A stretch of 24,843 bases of DNA, from assembly GCA_035273665.1 (NCBI GenBank), contig DATEOW010000107.1, forward strand, positions 1-24,843. The letters are read 5' to 3'. The notes beneath the pieces are model-generated. The model was not told the origin of the DNA. It made no database searches and worked only from the letters and a program-made list of their open reading frames with translations. This document shows positions 22,405 to 24,843 of the stretch, one piece after another; position 1 is the first letter of the stretch; each line of letters begins with the position of its first letter. The position numbers and the translations under genes were made by a program. This stretch comes from DATEEW01 sp035273665. GTDB taxonomy: Bacteria > Pseudomonadota > Gammaproteobacteria > Burkholderiales > SG8-39.

Positions 22405-23475
22405 TTGCTCGATATCTTTAAACCGAAGGCACCGCCCCTATTTGGGATGGACATCAGTTCTACCTCCGTAAAAATGGTGGAACTGGCCGACGCCGGCAAA
22501 GGCGCCGCGCGTATAGAGCGCTATGCAATCGAGCCACTGCCTCGCGAGGCCGTCGTGGACGGGAACATAGCCAATCTGGAAGCCGTGGCCGAAGCTGTGC
22601 GCCGCGCCTGGAAAAAGCTGGGCACGCGTAGTAAGCATGTCGCGCTCGCTTTGCCCAGCGCCGCGGTCATCAGCAAAAAAATTATCGTTCCGGCCGGTCT
22701 TCGTGAAGAAGAAATGGAGATGCAAGTCGAGAGCGAGGCGAATCAATACATTCCTTTCTCGCTTGAAGAAGTGAATCTGGACTTCCAGGTCGTCGGGCCT
22801 TCGCCCAACAGCCCCGAAGAAGTCGAAGTGCTCATCGCCGCTTCTCGTAAAGAGAAAGTGGAAGATCGTGTAGCCACCGTCGAAGCGGCCGGTCTCAAGG
22901 CGGCGGTAGTGGACGTCGAATCCTTTGCGCTGCAAGCAGCCTTCGAACTGATCCGCCAGCAATTGCCCAACGAGGGTGTCGACCAGAACATCGCTGTTGT
23001 GGATCTTGGCGCTAACGTCATGAACATCACCATTCTGCGCAACGACGAACCGGTCTATAGCCGCGAACAGGCTTTCGGCGGGAACCAACTGACGCAAGAT
23101 ATCGCGCGCCAATATTCTCTGTCGACCGATGAAGCCGAGGCCGCAAAGTGCGCCGGTGGATTGCCGGAAGCTTATGAAACCGAAGTGCTGCGGCCTTTCC
23201 TCGACAATTGCGCGGTTGAAATCCAGCGCGCCATGCAGTTCTTTTTTACCTCGACGCAGTACAACAGCGTCGAGCATATCGTTTTGAGCGGTGGATGTTC
23301 GGTTCTCCCCGGTTTAGACGAAGCGGTCAGCTCGCGGACACGCGTAAATACGCTAATCGCTAATCCCTTCGCGAATATGCAGATCTCCCCCCGCCTACAA
23401 CTCAAGAAGCTTATCGGCGATGCGCCGGCGCTCATGATTGCATGCGGATTGGCGCTACGGAGGTTCGACGCATGA
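22405..23475 (+). CDS. pilM: Type IV pilus assembly protein PilM (actin-like ATPase)
   Basis: The 356-residue cytoplasmic protein has the actin/FtsA-like fold motifs: PPLFGMDISSTSVKMVEL near the N-terminus (phosphate 1), IAVVDLGANVMNITIL near 195-210 (phosphate 2), and HIVLSGGCSVLPGLDEAV near 292-309 (adenosine loop). PilM binds the N-terminal tail of PilN and forms the cytoplasmic ring of the type IV pilus machine. The start is TTG, supported by the AAAGGGA site and by the family N-terminus (LDIFKPKAPPLFG). The stop overlaps the pilN start by ATGA. Confidence 0.95.
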   Translation: MLDIFKPKAPPLFGMDISSTSVKMVELADAGKGAARIERYAIEPLPREAVVDGNIANLEAVAEAVRRAWKKLGTRSKHVALALPSAAVISKKIIVPAGLREEEMEMQVESEANQYIPFSLEEVNLDFQVVGPSPNSPEEVEVLIAASRKEKVEDRVATVEAAGLKAAVVDVESFALQAAFELIRQQLPNEGVDQNIAVVDLGANVMNITILRNDEPVYSREQAFGGNQLTQDIARQYSLSTDEAEAAKCAGGLPEAYETEVLRPFLDNCAVEIQRAMQFFFTSTQYNSVEHIVLSGGCSVLPGLDEAVSSRTRVNTLIANPFANMQISPRLQLKKLIGDAPALMIACGLALRRFDA

Positions 23476-24068
23476 TTCGCATTAACTTACTTCCGCATCG
23501 CGAAGAGCGTCGAAAAGCGCAGCGACGCCAGTTGGGCGTGCTTGCTGTCTTTACGGTAGTCATTGGTGCAGCGGTCTGGCTTGCGGTTCACCTTGCGATC
23601 GCCGGCGTCATTTTGAAACAGAACGACCGAAATGAGTTTTTGACGCAGCAGATCTCATCCTTGGATCGCGAAATCGCGGAGATCAAAAAACTCAAAGACG
23701 ACATCAAGGCCTTGTTGTCGCGTAAACAAGTGATTGAGGCGCTGCAGAGCGATCGCTCGCGGCCGGTTCGGCTGCTCGAAGAACTCGTACGCCAGGCGCC
23801 GGAGGGCGTTTATCTGAAATCGTTGAAACAAGAAGGTTACAAAGTCAACGTTACAGGTTATGCGCAGTCGAGCGCACGCGTATCCATGTTCATGCGCAAT
23901 CTCCAAGCCATCGACCTAGTGGAGAACTCGGCCGTTTCGCCTCAATTGGTAGAGATCAAGGCGGCGACGGTGAATAGCCGGCGTGTCTCCGAGTTCAATC
24001 TCAATTTTCTTCTGAAGAAGCCGGAGGTTGATGTCAAAGCGCCTTCGACTCCCGCAAAAAAGGGTTAG
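23472..24068 (+). CDS. pilN: Type IV pilus inner membrane protein PilN
   Basis: The 198-residue bitopic protein starts with the PilM-binding motif MIRINLLPHREERRKAQRR, the family hallmark. One membrane helix follows (about 23-46), then a coiled-coil-like stretch (QISSLDREIAEIKKLKDDIKALLSRKQ) and a periplasmic ferredoxin-like domain with GVYLKSLKQEGYKVNVTGYAQSSARV. It links PilM inside the cell to PilO and PilP. The ATG at 23472 is chosen because it starts at the motif and overlaps the pilM stop; the frame from 23442 is an extension inside pilM. Confidence 0.95.
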   Translation: MIRINLLPHREERRKAQRRQLGVLAVFTVVIGAAVWLAVHLAIAGVILKQNDRNEFLTQQISSLDREIAEIKKLKDDIKALLSRKQVIEALQSDRSRPVRLLEELVRQAPEGVYLKSLKQEGYKVNVTGYAQSSARVSMFMRNLQAIDLVENSAVSPQLVEIKAATVNSRRVSEFNLNFLLKKPEVDVKAPSTPAKKG

Positions 24069-24071
24069 CGC

Positions 24072-24725
24072 ATGAGCGGGTTCGCAAATCAATTTAAAAA
24101 TCTGAATCCCAATGATCCGGGATCATGGCCACCTTTACCGAAGCTGGCCCTTCTTATCGCACTGCTCTTGGTCGTGTTGGGCGTTGCTTATTTCTTCGAC
24201 TGGAGTAGCCAGATGGAGGAATTGCAGAGCGGGAAGGATAAGGAAGTGCAATTGAAGAATGACTACGTCGCCAAAAAAGGCCAAGCGGTCAATCTCGATC
24301 TGTATAAGCAGCAGCTTCATGAAATCGATAGCTCATTCGGCGCTTTGCTCAGGCAACTTCCGAACAAATCGCAAATGGAAGCGCTCGTAGTCGACATCAA
24401 CCAAGCGGGACTTGGTCGCGGCTTGCAGTTCGAGTTGTTCAAGCCGCAGCCAACCGAAACGATGCACGAGTTCTACGCCGAGCTTCCGGTGTCGATCAAA
24501 CTGACAGGCTCGTATCACGACATGGGGGCGTTCGCGAGCGACATCGGTCAGCTCCCCCGTATCGTTACGCTGAATGATATCGCGCTCAGTATCAATAAAG
24601 AGGGCGTCCTGACTATGGACACAATAGCCAAGACATTCCGCTATCTGGACGAGGACGAATTGGCTGCCCAAAGAGCGGCTGCTCAAGCTGCGAGCGCAAG
24701 CACGAAAGCGAAGGCGAAGAAATGA
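24072..24725 (+). CDS. pilO: Type IV pilus inner membrane protein PilO
   Basis: The 217-residue protein has a cytoplasmic tail with WPPLPKLA, one membrane helix (about 24-42), a coiled-coil region (SQMEELQSGKDKEVQLKNDYVAKKGQAVNL) and a periplasmic domain with LLRQLPNKSQMEALVVDINQAG and ELPVSIKLTGSYHDMGAFASDIGQLPRIVTL, all PilO family features. It forms heterodimers with PilN and helps align the pilus machine. The C-terminus is an Ala/Lys-rich tail. It begins 3 bases after pilN and its stop overlaps the pilP start (ATGA). Confidence 0.94.
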   Translation: MSGFANQFKNLNPNDPGSWPPLPKLALLIALLLVVLGVAYFFDWSSQMEELQSGKDKEVQLKNDYVAKKGQAVNLDLYKQQLHEIDSSFGALLRQLPNKSQMEALVVDINQAGLGRGLQFELFKPQPTETMHEFYAELPVSIKLTGSYHDMGAFASDIGQLPRIVTLNDIALSINKEGVLTMDTIAKTFRYLDEDELAAQRAAAQAASASTKAKAKK

Positions 24726-24843
24726 AGCGTCTAGCGTTGACATTGATGGTTGCTGCCTTGGTGGGCTGTGACGGCGGGGAACAAACCGAACTGAAAGCGG
24801 AGCTGGATAGCTTGACGCAAAACCTGCGTGGTCGAGTCGAGCC
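24722..24843 (+). CDS. pilP: Type IV pilus lipoprotein PilP, N-terminal part (cut by window end)
   Basis: Forty codons are visible. They encode a lipoprotein signal, MKRLALTLMVAALVGC, with lipobox LVGC (Cys16), followed by DGGEQTELKAELDSLTQNLRGRVE, similar to the early part of PilP. PilP is the lipoprotein that joins PilN/PilO to the secretin PilQ. The ATG at 24722 overlaps the pilO stop. The call rests on the lipobox and on the pilMNO order; pilQ is expected beyond the edge. Confidence 0.9.
   Translation, partial: MKRLALTLMVAALVGCDGGEQTELKAELDSLTQNLRGRVE

Noticed and set aside
22438..23277. Long - strand open frame of 279 codons opposite pilM
   Set aside because: Antisense shadow of pilM with no family features.

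Overview
The window looks like a chromosomal segment from a betaproteobacterium. This is judged from gene content and order: engB next to a cytochrome c4 gene and hemB, cutA followed by a dsbD-type gene, msrP-msrQ, lptM-lysA divergent from cyaY, and mrcA (PBP1A) divergent from pilMNOP. I cannot name a genus. I see no insertion sequence, prophage, CRISPR array, tRNA or rRNA, and no gene-free stretch above 300 bases.

Layout. (1) 1-3360, + strand: the end of livM, then livG, livF and an exported hydrolase, each joined to the next by a 4-base ATGA overlap. This is a branched-chain amino acid uptake operon with an extra periplasmic enzyme. (2) 3363-5828, - strand: a GT4 glycosyltransferase and a ferredoxin-type [2Fe-2S]/FAD/NAD(P) reductase. 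(3) 5843-7433, + strand: an atypical SDR, cutA and a stand-alone DsbD N-terminal domain, again coupled by ATGA overlaps. (4) 7430-8419, -: an MDR quinone oxidoreductase. (5) 8531-9529, +: a DUF3108 protein with a proline-rich, TonB-like N-terminus. (6) 9526-11343, -: hemB and engB. The 177 bases between them hold a chain of four hairpins on the + strand, ending in a strong intrinsic terminator (candidate small RNA). (7) 11434-13754, +: a di-haem cytochrome c4 with its own terminator, then msrP-msrQ (periplasmic methionine sulfoxide repair). (8) 13751-18021, -: a two-gene RND efflux operon (adaptor and pump) behind a promoter flanked by palindromes. (9) 18170-19551, -: lptM-lysA. (10) 19617-19940, +: cyaY. 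(11) 19937-22279, -: mrcA. (12) 22405-24843, +: pilM, pilN, pilO and the start of pilP, the inner-membrane alignment complex of type IV pili.

Envelope and redox functions dominate: cytochrome c4, MsrPQ, DsbD-alpha, haem and Fe-S biogenesis (HemB, CyaY), cell wall (LysA supplies lysine and uses DAP; PBP1A; LptM) and pili. The genome is tightly packed. Many co-directional neighbours overlap by ATGA, and four of the five convergent CDS pairs share a 4-base palindrome (TTAA or CTAG) that encodes both stop codons.

Most of the window is ordinary housekeeping sequence. The items most worth a second look are the hairpin array at about 10620-10722 with a CU-rich, anti-Shine-Dalgarno-like loop, the hydrolase with a C-terminal CxxCH haem-type motif inside a liv operon, and the DsbD N-terminal domain with no membrane or thioredoxin parts.
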